Source: Bacteroidales bacterium | GTDB taxonomy: Bacteria > Bacteroidota > Bacteroidia > Bacteroidales > UBA4417 | Direction: 5' to 3' | DNA: 51,636 nt | NCBI GenBank assembly: GCA_030654075.1 | Contig: JAURYB010000187.1 | Location: 1 to 51,636 of the forward strand | Position numbers and translations under genes: made by a program | Notes under the pieces: model-generated | The model's database searches: none | What the model was told of the DNA's origin: nothing | The model's input: the letters and a program-made list of their open reading frames with translations, nothing else | Shown here: piece after piece, positions 29,321 through 38,643 of the stretch | How positions within the stretch are numbered: position 1 is the first letter of the stretch | Layout: each line of letters begins with the position of its first letter

Positions 29321-29476
29321 AATGAGATATTGTGTTAATTTTATAATGCGATAATTTGATAATGTGCTAATTAAATAATGTGCTAATGCGATAATGAAAT
29401 ATTATATTAATGTGACAAGGGAAAATAAAACTTTTAAAGCAATTAGCACATTGCCACATTAGCATATTATCTCATT
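29321..29476. repeat. Quasi-palindromic AT-rich simple-repeat array
   Basis: The spacer before eno consists of degenerate TAATGTGCTAATGCGATAATG units. AATGAGATA at 29321-29329 is matched by TATCTCATT at 29468-29476. AATGTGCTAAT at 29361-29371, and again at 29378-29388, is matched by ATTAGCACATT at 29442-29452. The whole can fold on itself. No gene is present. Confidence 0.75.
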
Positions 29477-29501
29477 AACCAACTCCTAAAACCTTAAATA
29501 A

Positions 29502-30797
<1,296 letters not shown>

Positions 30798-30817
30798 TTT
30801 GACAATTTACAATTTGA

Positions 30818-30853
30818 CGAAAAGCCGGATATTATTTCCGGCTTTTCGTTTTT
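30818..30853 (+). terminator. Terminator downstream of eno
   Basis: CGAAAAGCCGGA (30818-30829) pairs perfectly with TCCGGCTTTTCG (30837-30848) around a 7-nt loop and is followed by a run of T. A textbook intrinsic terminator 20 bp after the stop. Confidence 0.9.
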
Positions 30854-31006
30854 AGAAAAAGGATACTTAATTTATTAAAGTTTCCGGTTACGAACTGTGA
30901 TATGCGGAATAAATGAATATCTTTGTTATTCTCTTTCGCAAAATGCAGATCGTTAAGAATAGCTGATCCTCTCTGAACCTGATCAATTCCTAAAATACAA
31001 TTATAT

Positions 31007-31474
31007 ATGCCTCAGGAAATCGAACGAAAGTTCCTTGTCAAGGAAGGATATAAGCAATATGCTTTTACGCAAACCCGAATAACCCAGGGATATCTGTCAT
31101 CAGTTCCCGAGCGTATAGTGAGGGTTCGGACCAATGGAGATAAAGGATTTCTAACGATAAAAGGCATGTTAAGCCTTTCCGGTATGAGCCGGTATGAATT
31201 TGAAAAGGAGATTCCTTTAAATGAAGCTAATGAATTACTCGCTTTGTGTGAGCCCGGAATTATTGATAAAACCCGTTACCTGGTTCAGGTAGGGAAATTT
31301 ACATTTGAGATTGATGAGTTTTATGGTGAAAACGAAGGCCTCGTCATAGCCGAAATTGAACTCAGTTCAGAAGAGGAATTGTTTGATATCCCGCTCTGGC
31401 TTGATAAAGAGGTAACCGGCGACAGGCGTTATTATAACTCAAAACTAGCTAAGAATCCATTTTCGAAATGGTAA
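31007..31474 (+). CDS. CYTH-domain triphosphatase-like protein
   Basis: 155 residues. The ExExK signature of triphosphate tunnel enzymes is at the N-terminus (EIERKFLV), followed by RVRTNGDKGFLTIKG, YEFEKEIP, KTRYLV, FEIDEFYGENEGLVIAEIEL and a late KEVTGDRRYYNSKLA, all positions expected to line the tunnel and bind metal or triphosphate. Bacterial relatives are tripolyphosphatases or thiamine-triphosphatase-like; class IV adenylate cyclase is less likely. A possible -7 element TATCTTTG lies at 30918-30925. Confidence 0.9.
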   Translation: MPQEIERKFLVKEGYKQYAFTQTRITQGYLSSVPERIVRVRTNGDKGFLTIKGMLSLSGMSRYEFEKEIPLNEANELLALCEPGIIDKTRYLVQVGKFTFEIDEFYGENEGLVIAEIELSSEEELFDIPLWLDKEVTGDRRYYNSKLAKNPFSKW

Positions 31475-31517
31475 AGAACCGGATTCCATATCAATGAAAC
31501 CCGGCTATTTCGTTCCA

Positions 31518-33728
31518 TTATAATTTTTCCAGTATATAATTTATCATTCGTGTATAGAGATGGTAGGTTGTATTTCCACCATAAATACCATGATTCCGGT
31601 TGGTATACAACTGCATTTCAAATTGTTTATTGGCTTGTACCAGTCGTTCGGTAAATTCCATGGTATTCTGAACATGCACATTGTCGTCAGCAGTTCCGTG
31701 GCAAATCAGGAAATTGCCTTTGAAATCGGCAGCAAAATTAAGTGGTGAGTTCTGCTCGTAACCATCCGGGTTTTCCTGGGGAGTACGCATAAAGCGCTCT
31801 GTGTAGATATTGTCGTAATACCGCCAGTTGGTAACCGGGGCAACTGCAATTCCTGTTTTAAACACACCATTGCCTTTCACCATGCAGGATGAAGAAATAT
31901 AGCCGCCAAAACTCCAGCCCCAGATACCGATACGGGTTGCATCAACAAAAGGCAGCGATCCGAGATATTTGGCAGTTTCAATCTGGTCGATAGTTTCGTA
32001 TTTGCCTAACTGCAGGTAGGTCATTTTGCGGAAAGATTCACCGCGGCCACCCGTTCCCCTGCCGTCAACACAAACCACAATATAACCAAGCTGCGCAAGA
32101 TATTCTTCCCATCCCAGATCCCAGTTATCAAGAGCACTCTGCGAATTAGGGCCGCTGTATTGAGTCATAAAGACCGGGTATCTTTTTGCCGGATCAAAGC
32201 TGGGTGGTTTCAGCATCCAGCCATTAAGATTAACATTTTCAGAAGTATTAAAATTGAAGAATTCCCTGTTATTGAATTTGTATTCCTTCAATTTATCAAC
32301 CAGCATTTTACTGTCATCCAGAACTCTCACGGATTTGCCTTTTGAGTTGTAAAGTGTAGTTGCAGATGGTGTTTTTACATTAGAGGAAGCAATTGTATAG
32401 TATTTAAAACCTTCGCTGAATTTTGCGGAATTTGTTCCTGTAGAATTGGAGAGTTTCTTCTTTCCTGTGCCATCCCATTTGATGCAATAAACCTCGCGCT
32501 GATATGGTGTGGGTTCAGCGGAAGTATAATAAATCAGTTTGTTTTTCACATCACAGCCATTAAACTCTGTTACGTCGAAGTTGCCTTTTGTAACCTGGGA
32601 CTCCAATTCTCCCTGCATGGTATACAGGTAGATGTGAGCAAATCCGTCACGCTCACTCCTCATGGTGAAATGGGTTTTATCATCAAGGAACTGTATATCA
32701 TCAAAATAATTCTCGTCGAGATAATATTTATTGGTTTCCGTGAGTAGAACCTGGGTTTTCCCTGTAGCCGGGGCAGCCAGCAGAATTTCCATTTTATTCT
32801 GAATACGATTTAGCCTGAATATAGCCAGTTGGCCCGGATCTTGCGTAAAACGGATACGAGGAATATATAAATCGGTTTCAGTCCCGATATCCATAGTTTG
32901 CTTTTCGGCGGTTGCTACATTATACGTATGGACGCTTACAATTGAATTGGCATCACCGGCTTTCGGATATTTGAATGTTTCAACACCCGGATAGAGTTTG
33001 TTTTCATCCAGTGCTGGTTCCTGTCCCTGGAACAATGTCATGCTGAATTGCGGTACATGGCTTTCGTCGAAACGTACCCATGCAATGTATTTCCCGTCGG
33101 GCGACCATTCAAATGCTTTGTTAAATTCAAATTCTTCTTCGTAAACCCAGTCAGGAATACCGTTGATAATATAATTGAACTTACCGTCGTTTGTAATTTG
33201 TGTTTCATTGCCTGTTACCAGGTCAGTATAAAACAGGTTGTTTTTACGTACAAAGGCGATCTTGCTTCCATCAGGCGAGAAAGTTGCTAATTGTTGTTTT
33301 CCGTTCGCTGAGACAGGTGTGATGGTTTGTTTCGCAATATCATAAACAAAATAGTTGGCGGTAAATGAACGTCGATAAATGGCTTCTTTATCCGAAAGTA
33401 AGAGGATTTTGGTTTCGTCAGCATTAAAACTGTAATCGCCGAATGATTTAAGCTCTTCGTTACTGACCTTTGCCAGATCAAGTAGCGTATTTACTGTTTC
33501 GCCTGTTTCGTAGCTATGCACAACCAGTTTGGTGCCACGGCCTTCGGCAACACTATAGGTTTCCCCATCTTTCATTGACCTGAAGCCACGAACGCCAGGA
33601 GAATAAAAGGTGTAATTCTTAAAAAAATCATCAAACTCAAATTGTTTTGTGCCGTTTTGCGCACTTGCGTTTGAAGTTGTAAAAATGCAGAAAGCAAGAA
33701 ATGCCAGGCTTAAAAAAGTGTTTTTCAT
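31518..33728 (-). CDS. Dipeptidyl peptidase IV-type S9B serine peptidase
   Basis: 736 residues. An N-terminal signal peptide (MKNTFLSLAFLAFCIFTTSNASAQ) directs export. An eight-bladed-propeller-like region (about 40-470) includes the Glu pair in DWVYEEEFEFNKAFEWSPDG that binds the substrate amino terminus. The alpha/beta-hydrolase domain has a candidate catalytic triad Ser606 (GWSFGGY), Asp681 (GTADDNVH) and His713 (RNHGIYGG), with spacing close to human DPP4. It releases Xaa-Pro or Xaa-Ala dipeptides from oligopeptides in the periplasm or at the surface, common in protein-degrading Bacteroidota. Confidence 0.94.
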   Translation of the reverse strand: MKNTFLSLAFLAFCIFTTSNASAQNGTKQFEFDDFFKNYTFYSPGVRGFRSMKDGETYSVAEGRGTKLVVHSYETGETVNTLLDLAKVSNEELKSFGDYSFNADETKILLLSDKEAIYRRSFTANYFVYDIAKQTITPVSANGKQQLATFSPDGSKIAFVRKNNLFYTDLVTGNETQITNDGKFNYIINGIPDWVYEEEFEFNKAFEWSPDGKYIAWVRFDESHVPQFSMTLFQGQEPALDENKLYPGVETFKYPKAGDANSIVSVHTYNVATAEKQTMDIGTETDLYIPRIRFTQDPGQLAIFRLNRIQNKMEILLAAPATGKTQVLLTETNKYYLDENYFDDIQFLDDKTHFTMRSERDGFAHIYLYTMQGELESQVTKGNFDVTEFNGCDVKNKLIYYTSAEPTPYQREVYCIKWDGTGKKKLSNSTGTNSAKFSEGFKYYTIASSNVKTPSATTLYNSKGKSVRVLDDSKMLVDKLKEYKFNNREFFNFNTSENVNLNGWMLKPPSFDPAKRYPVFMTQYSGPNSQSALDNWDLGWEEYLAQLGYIVVCVDGRGTGGRGESFRKMTYLQLGKYETIDQIETAKYLGSLPFVDATRIGIWGWSFGGYISSSCMVKGNGVFKTGIAVAPVTNWRYYDNIYTERFMRTPQENPDGYEQNSPLNFAADFKGNFLICHGTADDNVHVQNTMEFTERLVQANKQFEMQLYTNRNHGIYGGNTTYHLYTRMINYILEKL

Positions 33729-33879
33729 TTCAAAAAAGTATTTGATGTCAAAAGTATAATATTCACCTGACCTAATAGAGTTTCAGGAGAAAAAAGCAGT
33801 AAAAATAGTAGAAACCGGTCTGAAATAAATCAATTTAGCATTAATCGGAATATTCCTTTAAAAAGAAAGGATAAAATAC

Positions 33880-33887
33880 TACTTTTG
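33880..33887 (+). promoter_or_regulatory. -7 element of the tRNA-Val promoter
   Basis: TACTTTTG fits the -7 consensus and lies 11 nt before the tRNA 5' end; 19 nt upstream is TTTA, an imperfect -33 element. Confidence 0.5.
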
Positions 33888-33898
33888 CATACTCATCA

Positions 33899-33973
33899 GC
33901 GTTGTTAGCTCAGTTGGTTTAGAGCACCGCCTTGACAGGGCGGGGGTCACTGGTTCGAATCCAGTACCACGCA
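33899..33973 (+). tRNA. tRNA-Val(GAC)
   Basis: A full cloverleaf of 75 nt without encoded CCA. D-arm GCTC/GAGC, anticodon stem CCGCC/GGCGG around TTGACAG (anticodon GAC), T-arm ACTGG/CCAGT around TTCGAAT, discriminator A. In the acceptor stem GCGTTGT/ACCACGC, pair 5-68 is a T-C mismatch; all other pairs are standard. Confidence 0.93.
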
Positions 33974-34018
33974 CTTATTAATTATTTTGTTTCGGAATTT
34001 TTATCTGAATATTTTATT

Positions 34019-34056
34019 GTAGTTGATGATACACTAAGTAGTTGATGATACACTAA
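34019..34056. repeat. Tandem 19-bp direct repeat
   Basis: GTAGTTGATGATACACTAA occurs at 34019-34037 and again immediately at 34038-34056, perfect. It lies in the spacer between the tRNA and the next gene; nothing else was recognised there. Confidence 0.8.
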
Positions 34057-34222
34057 AAAGTATCTCTTTGCTCAAATAGCTTAACAATACTTGCATCGTT
34101 AGTTAAACAAACAAAACTATTTTTCTGTATGTATGGAATTAATGTGTAATTTTACCGTTTTCCAGATGTATTCAATTGAGCCTATTGTGTTGAATATCAA
34201 ACTTTAATATCTGAGTAGCCAA

Positions 34223-34660
34223 ATGAGAACGCTAAAGTTTGTCTTATTTATTCTGGTAAGCCTTATTGCCTTGGTCATTATTAACCTGGCTTTTATGCGT
34301 TTGCTAAACTGGACAATTGAACGGACGGACCATTGGTATAGAAATCTGCATATATTTTACTTTATTTTGCTTATCCCTGTATTTTGGGGAACGATCTGGG
34401 GGATATTTAAGTTATCTGCTATTGGTATAACCGCCTTGCTGATTCCAGTTTCTCCGGATAAAAAATTCTCTCTCTACACACTGGGAATCTTTTCGCTGAT
34501 AAATTGTTTCGCGCTCATTATTCATTATTGGGTACGCAATGTGCATTATTCCTGGAAAGTAATACTCATGTCAATGATCATTACCGCGTTTATCGTCGAT
34601 TTTTCAATTTCCATCATTATGGTATTTTCGAAAAAGGAAAGCCATGAATTTATCGAATAA
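34223..34660 (+). CDS. Small membrane protein, function unknown
   Basis: 145 residues with four hydrophobic helices (about 5-25, 45-70, 90-110, 115-135) and short loops. The first helix FVLFILVSLIALVIINLAFM could be a signal anchor. No family was recognised. It is alone on the plus strand, between tRNA-Val and a convergent polyferredoxin-like gene. The long hydrophobic frame and plausible start make it a likely real gene. Confidence 0.65.
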   Translation: MRTLKFVLFILVSLIALVIINLAFMRLLNWTIERTDHWYRNLHIFYFILLIPVFWGTIWGIFKLSAIGITALLIPVSPDKKFSLYTLGIFSLINCFALIIHYWVRNVHYSWKVILMSMIITAFIVDFSISIIMVFSKKESHEFIE

Positions 34661-34799
34661 CAAACCGGTATCCTTTTAAAAGAGAGCATTATCGGTATGA
34701 ATCTGAATAGAAATTTGTAGCTATTTCTTTGCAGTAATGCTTGGGTTGAATCCATCGAATCTGAATAGTAAACCTCTTAAACCTGTTGACTTCTCAATT

Positions 34800-36713
34800 T
34801 CAGATTAAAAATCTGAAAGGATTTTTAATTCTCTTAACGGATTTATCCGGATAGTGAACAAGAAACTCCGGTGAATTCAGAACTGAATTTATTTTTTCAA
34901 CGGTTGTCATACTATCAACAAACCAGATTTTCAGTACAGGACCACTCTCAGTAAAAGTAGTTTGTATCCGGACAATCCCGTCGTCATTCGAAGTATGTGA
35001 TACCAGGAAGGGTATCCATTTCTGCATTTCGGGATCAGCAGCCTGTTCGAAAGGGAGTTCATATACCAGCATCCTATCTTCTGTATAACTTTCATATTTA
35101 TTAAAGGCAACATCTGTAGTTGGGATAAACATAGAAAGAAATTCGAAGGCAGGAATCTCTCCTGCGGTATTGCCGGTCTCATTTACTACGAAACCTGTTT
35201 TAACCGAGGTTTCATCTTTTCCCTCACCCATAACAAGTGCTTCCTTTGACACTGCTTTCCTGATGTTATTTTCATCAGTAAGTGCGGCATCATAATAGAT
35301 GGTAGCCTGAACCGGTTCGCCAAAACGGGTGCTGAGTGCATAGACTCCTTTATCCTTGCGTAAAAGTTCGCCAAGGTAAAACTGATCGTTTGGATCAAAA
35401 CAGCGGTCTACGCCAAATTTCACAAAGCTTACCATTCCTGTTGCTTTCCCTTTAAAGTTAAGTAATTCGGAGAGAGGAGAGAAGATCGCTTCTTTTACAG
35501 CTTCCTCACTAATAATTGTTTTGTCGAAATAAACCACAACCCGATGATGCTTAACGAAAGTTTCAACCCCCAAAATACCTGTGATTTCCTTCATGTGGTT
35601 GGCAAAAGAGCGTGAACTGCCAAAGCATTTAATGTTTTTAAGCCCATCCATACGGACTTCCTGCACATTTTTGCCATTTATATCACCCCAGTTTTCACTG
35701 ATGGTAGGCAATTCGTAGTATGTAGCGATGGTTATCGCGGCGGCAGTAAGAATAACAGTTGCCACAGCAGGCAACCAACTCAGGTTCCTTTTATTGATGG
35801 TAAGTGCGCCCTTTTCAGGACATTTCACAACGCAATCGACACATAAATGGCAATCGATATGATCCACTGTTTCAACGGTTGAAATTTGTATTGCCATCGG
35901 ACATTTTTTGTCGCAGATACGGCAATGCGTGCAAAGATCATCGTTGCGGGTTATGCGCAGGGATGGGAAAATAAAGAATTTCAATGTGGTAGCTTCAAAA
36001 ACATAAGCCATCAGGCATAAAGTTCCCAACAGCCAGGGCCAGGGAATGACAAGCCCGCCAACATTGGTTAATAATACCCAAAGCAAAGTAATAGTAGCTG
36101 CTGGAAACGCATAAACAGCCAGGTTGGTTATGGCTCCTAGCGGGCACAGATACTTACACCAGAACTGGCGGATGAAGAACGATCCGGCAATAGTAAGTAC
36201 CATGGCAGGTATGGCATACCAAAGTACCACATCGCCGCTGAACCCGGTAAAGCCTGCATAAAAAGGGTCGAATTTCCGGCAAAATAATTCACTTGCGGTT
36301 ACCGTAGAATAGAACGTGATAAACAGAAGTACATATTTGAAAACCCGGAGTATCCTGTCGGTATTTCCGCTTAAGGTGATCTGCATCCTGGCTTTTCGGC
36401 CTAATGAACCCATCCATTCAGTAAAAGTTCCGATCGGGCAAATATAGCTGCAGAAGAGTTTGCTGAACAGTACCACTGCCAGGATCAACGCAATTCCCAA
36501 CCCGATTTGTACTGTAGTCATTGAACAGGCCAGGGAATGAATAGAAAAATAACTTGCCAGTGATTGCATTCCGCCAAACGGGCAATACGCTTCAAAATCA
36601 GGGCTATAGCTTTTATCCAGCAGAGGGCGTATAAGCATATAAATAAGGAATACAAATATTCCCCACTGAAGCGTAATGCGGTAATAATTTACGGGAGATT
36701 GTTTTTTAGCCAT
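34800..36713 (-). CDS. Polyferredoxin-like 4Fe-4S membrane protein with C-terminal repeats
   Basis: 637 residues. The first ~310 resemble NapH/NosR/RdxA-type membrane electron carriers: several membrane helices, two CxxxCP motifs (CSYICPIG, CKYLCPLG) and a ferredoxin pair CTHCRICDKKCP and CHLCVDCVVKCP, enough for two [4Fe-4S] clusters. A last helix (AVATVILTAAAITIATYY) leads into about 300 residues outside the usual family. These contain at least two segments that read like HMA/ferredoxin-like folds (around VRMDGLKNIKCFGSSRSFANHMKEI and VSFVKFGVDRCFDPNDQFYLGELL) and a possible third (LVYELPFEQAADPEMQKWIPFL). Metal trafficking or periplasmic redox is plausible but unproven. Confidence 0.8.
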   Translation of the reverse strand: MAKKQSPVNYYRITLQWGIFVFLIYMLIRPLLDKSYSPDFEAYCPFGGMQSLASYFSIHSLACSMTTVQIGLGIALILAVVLFSKLFCSYICPIGTFTEWMGSLGRKARMQITLSGNTDRILRVFKYVLLFITFYSTVTASELFCRKFDPFYAGFTGFSGDVVLWYAIPAMVLTIAGSFFIRQFWCKYLCPLGAITNLAVYAFPAATITLLWVLLTNVGGLVIPWPWLLGTLCLMAYVFEATTLKFFIFPSLRITRNDDLCTHCRICDKKCPMAIQISTVETVDHIDCHLCVDCVVKCPEKGALTINKRNLSWLPAVATVILTAAAITIATYYELPTISENWGDINGKNVQEVRMDGLKNIKCFGSSRSFANHMKEITGILGVETFVKHHRVVVYFDKTIISEEAVKEAIFSPLSELLNFKGKATGMVSFVKFGVDRCFDPNDQFYLGELLRKDKGVYALSTRFGEPVQATIYYDAALTDENNIRKAVSKEALVMGEGKDETSVKTGFVVNETGNTAGEIPAFEFLSMFIPTTDVAFNKYESYTEDRMLVYELPFEQAADPEMQKWIPFLVSHTSNDDGIVRIQTTFTESGPVLKIWFVDSMTTVEKINSVLNSPEFLVHYPDKSVKRIKNPFRFLI

Positions 36714-36908
36714 AATAAGGAGTTGATATTAAAGTTCATCAGGACTGCAATAAAAATGTTGTGCGAATTTATAAAATAGTGCCCAGCAACTCAGTGTTAA
36801 ACGCAATTTAGAACAAGTCTACCTTCATACTGTGCCGTGCCTTTGCCAGGTTGTACCTGCAGGAACAATTTAAAATAGTATCTTTGAAAACTCAACGCTA
36901 TCAGCTGG

Positions 36909-37979
36909 ATGAAAATCGATTTAAGGTATTTCTTTTCTTTCTTATTGTTGGTAAGCTACTTCTCACAGGCTCAGCAGATAGAAGTAAATCAGAAAAAGCC
37001 TGTTTATCAACATCATGATGCCAATAAAAGAGCGGATACCGTTTTACGGGTTATGTTCTACAATGTTGAGAACTTATTTGATCCCAGGGAAGATAGCATA
37101 ACCTCAGATGAAGAATATCAGCCTACCGGCATGCGCGGCTGGACAAGCAGTCGCCTGAAACAAAAGCAGATAAATATTTCGAAAGTAGTACTCGCTGTTG
37201 GAGGCTGGGAACCGCCTGACCTGATTGGATTTTGTGAAGTTGAAAATTTCAGGGTTTTGTATGGGTTAACAAATTATACGGCGCTGAAAAATTTTGGCTA
37301 CAAGATTATTCATTTTGATTCACCCGATCCACGAGGTATAGATGTAGCTTTACTGTATCGTCCAGAGAAATTCAGGGTATTGCAAAGCAAACCAATACGG
37401 ATTCGTTTCCCCTTTGATACAGCCTCACGCACCCGTGATATTCTGTTCGTCAGAGGAATTGCCTGTAAGCGCGATACGATAAATATTTTTGTTAACCACT
37501 GGCCATCGAAGTTTGGCGGGGCAATGGCAACAATTCCCAAAAGGAATTATGTGGCCTCTGTGATGCGAAAATTGGCAGATTCGCTTTTGTCTGTAAATCC
37601 AAACGCTAATATTCTTATCATGGGCGACTTAAACGAATCGCCTTACGAAGAAGGTGTTGGTAAAGTGCTCCGCGCAAAAATGGATTCATTGAATCTGGCT
37701 CCTGATGATCTTTATAATCTGCTGGCTGGTGCCGGTCTTTCGTGGAATAGGGGAACTATTAAATTTCATGAAACCTGGGATGCCATTGATCATATGATTG
37801 TTTCACGTCCACTGCTTTCGAAAGCTACACCTCATAGCCTTCATATTTTAGATGCGCCGTTTTTATTACAGGACGATGAAGCCTGGTTTGGTAAAAAACC
37901 ATTCCGCACATATTATGGCGCTAAGTATATTGGTGGATTTAGTGACCATCTACCGGTTTATATGGATTTGAAATTTTAA
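36909..37979 (+). CDS. Secreted endonuclease/exonuclease/phosphatase-family protein
   Basis: 356 residues. A signal peptide (FFSFLLLVSYFSQAQ) precedes an EEP-fold domain: MFYNVENLFD, GFCEVEN (metal-binding Glu), VNHWPSKFGG, IMGDLNESP (DLN motif), WDAIDHMIVS and the terminal GGFSDHLPVYMDL with the catalytic SDH. Likely a secreted nuclease or phosphodiesterase; the substrate cannot be told. A weak -7-like TATCTTTG lies at 36879-36886. The gene starts divergently from the polyferredoxin-like gene. Confidence 0.9.
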   Translation: MKIDLRYFFSFLLLVSYFSQAQQIEVNQKKPVYQHHDANKRADTVLRVMFYNVENLFDPREDSITSDEEYQPTGMRGWTSSRLKQKQINISKVVLAVGGWEPPDLIGFCEVENFRVLYGLTNYTALKNFGYKIIHFDSPDPRGIDVALLYRPEKFRVLQSKPIRIRFPFDTASRTRDILFVRGIACKRDTINIFVNHWPSKFGGAMATIPKRNYVASVMRKLADSLLSVNPNANILIMGDLNESPYEEGVGKVLRAKMDSLNLAPDDLYNLLAGAGLSWNRGTIKFHETWDAIDHMIVSRPLLSKATPHSLHILDAPFLLQDDEAWFGKKPFRTYYGAKYIGGFSDHLPVYMDLKF

Positions 37980-38035
37980 TGAAGTAATACAAGCAGTCAT
38001 CGTAAACAAAAAAATAACTTTAATCACCAGTTGAC

Positions 38036-38575
38036 ATGAAACAAAAGCTTTCTGTTTATAACTTAACTATTGCAGTAATACTTGTGTTGATCCTGGTTAT
38101 CGGCTCACTACTGATTTTTGTAAATCCGACCCCAAAACGTCCGCATAAATCTGATGCTGTTATGAATGAACAACCTGTAATTGCCTCAAAGCCGGTTTTT
38201 CGTAAGGATGGTGAACTTCGTTTCCTGGATGGGAAAACTAATAAAGTGATTACCCAAATTAACATCGAAGTAGCTGATAATGATGCTGAACGAGCGCAAG
38301 GCCTGATGTACAGGGATACAATGGACGAAAATGCCGGAATGCTTTTCCTGATGGAAGCGGAGGAACCTCAGGCTTTCTGGATGGAAAATACTATTATTTC
38401 ACTCGATATCCTATATGCAGATGCCGGGAAACGGATTGTAAGTATTCAGAAGAATTGCAAACCCTATTCAACCGACCAGATCCCATCCATAAAACCAGCT
38501 TTATATGTAGTCGAGGTCAATGCGGGATACACTTCGAAATACAATATTAAAGTTGGAGATGTTATTTCTTTCTGA
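38036..38575 (+). CDS. DUF192-family exported protein
   Basis: 179 residues. One N-terminal membrane helix (LTIAVILVLILVIGSLLIFV) followed by a DUF192 domain: IEVADNDAERAQGLMYRDTMDENAGMLFLMEAEEPQAFWMENTIISLDILYAD and VEVNAGYTSKYNIKVGDVI. Domain function is unknown. It follows the EEP nuclease by 56 bp on the same strand and may be cotranscribed. Confidence 0.88.
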   Translation: MKQKLSVYNLTIAVILVLILVIGSLLIFVNPTPKRPHKSDAVMNEQPVIASKPVFRKDGELRFLDGKTNKVITQINIEVADNDAERAQGLMYRDTMDENAGMLFLMEAEEPQAFWMENTIISLDILYADAGKRIVSIQKNCKPYSTDQIPSIKPALYVVEVNAGYTSKYNIKVGDVISF

Positions 38576-38643
38576 TTCCCAGGACCCAGGAAGCCTGAAA
38601 CCTGAAATCAGAAATCAGAAATTGGGAAATAGACCCCATTGGC

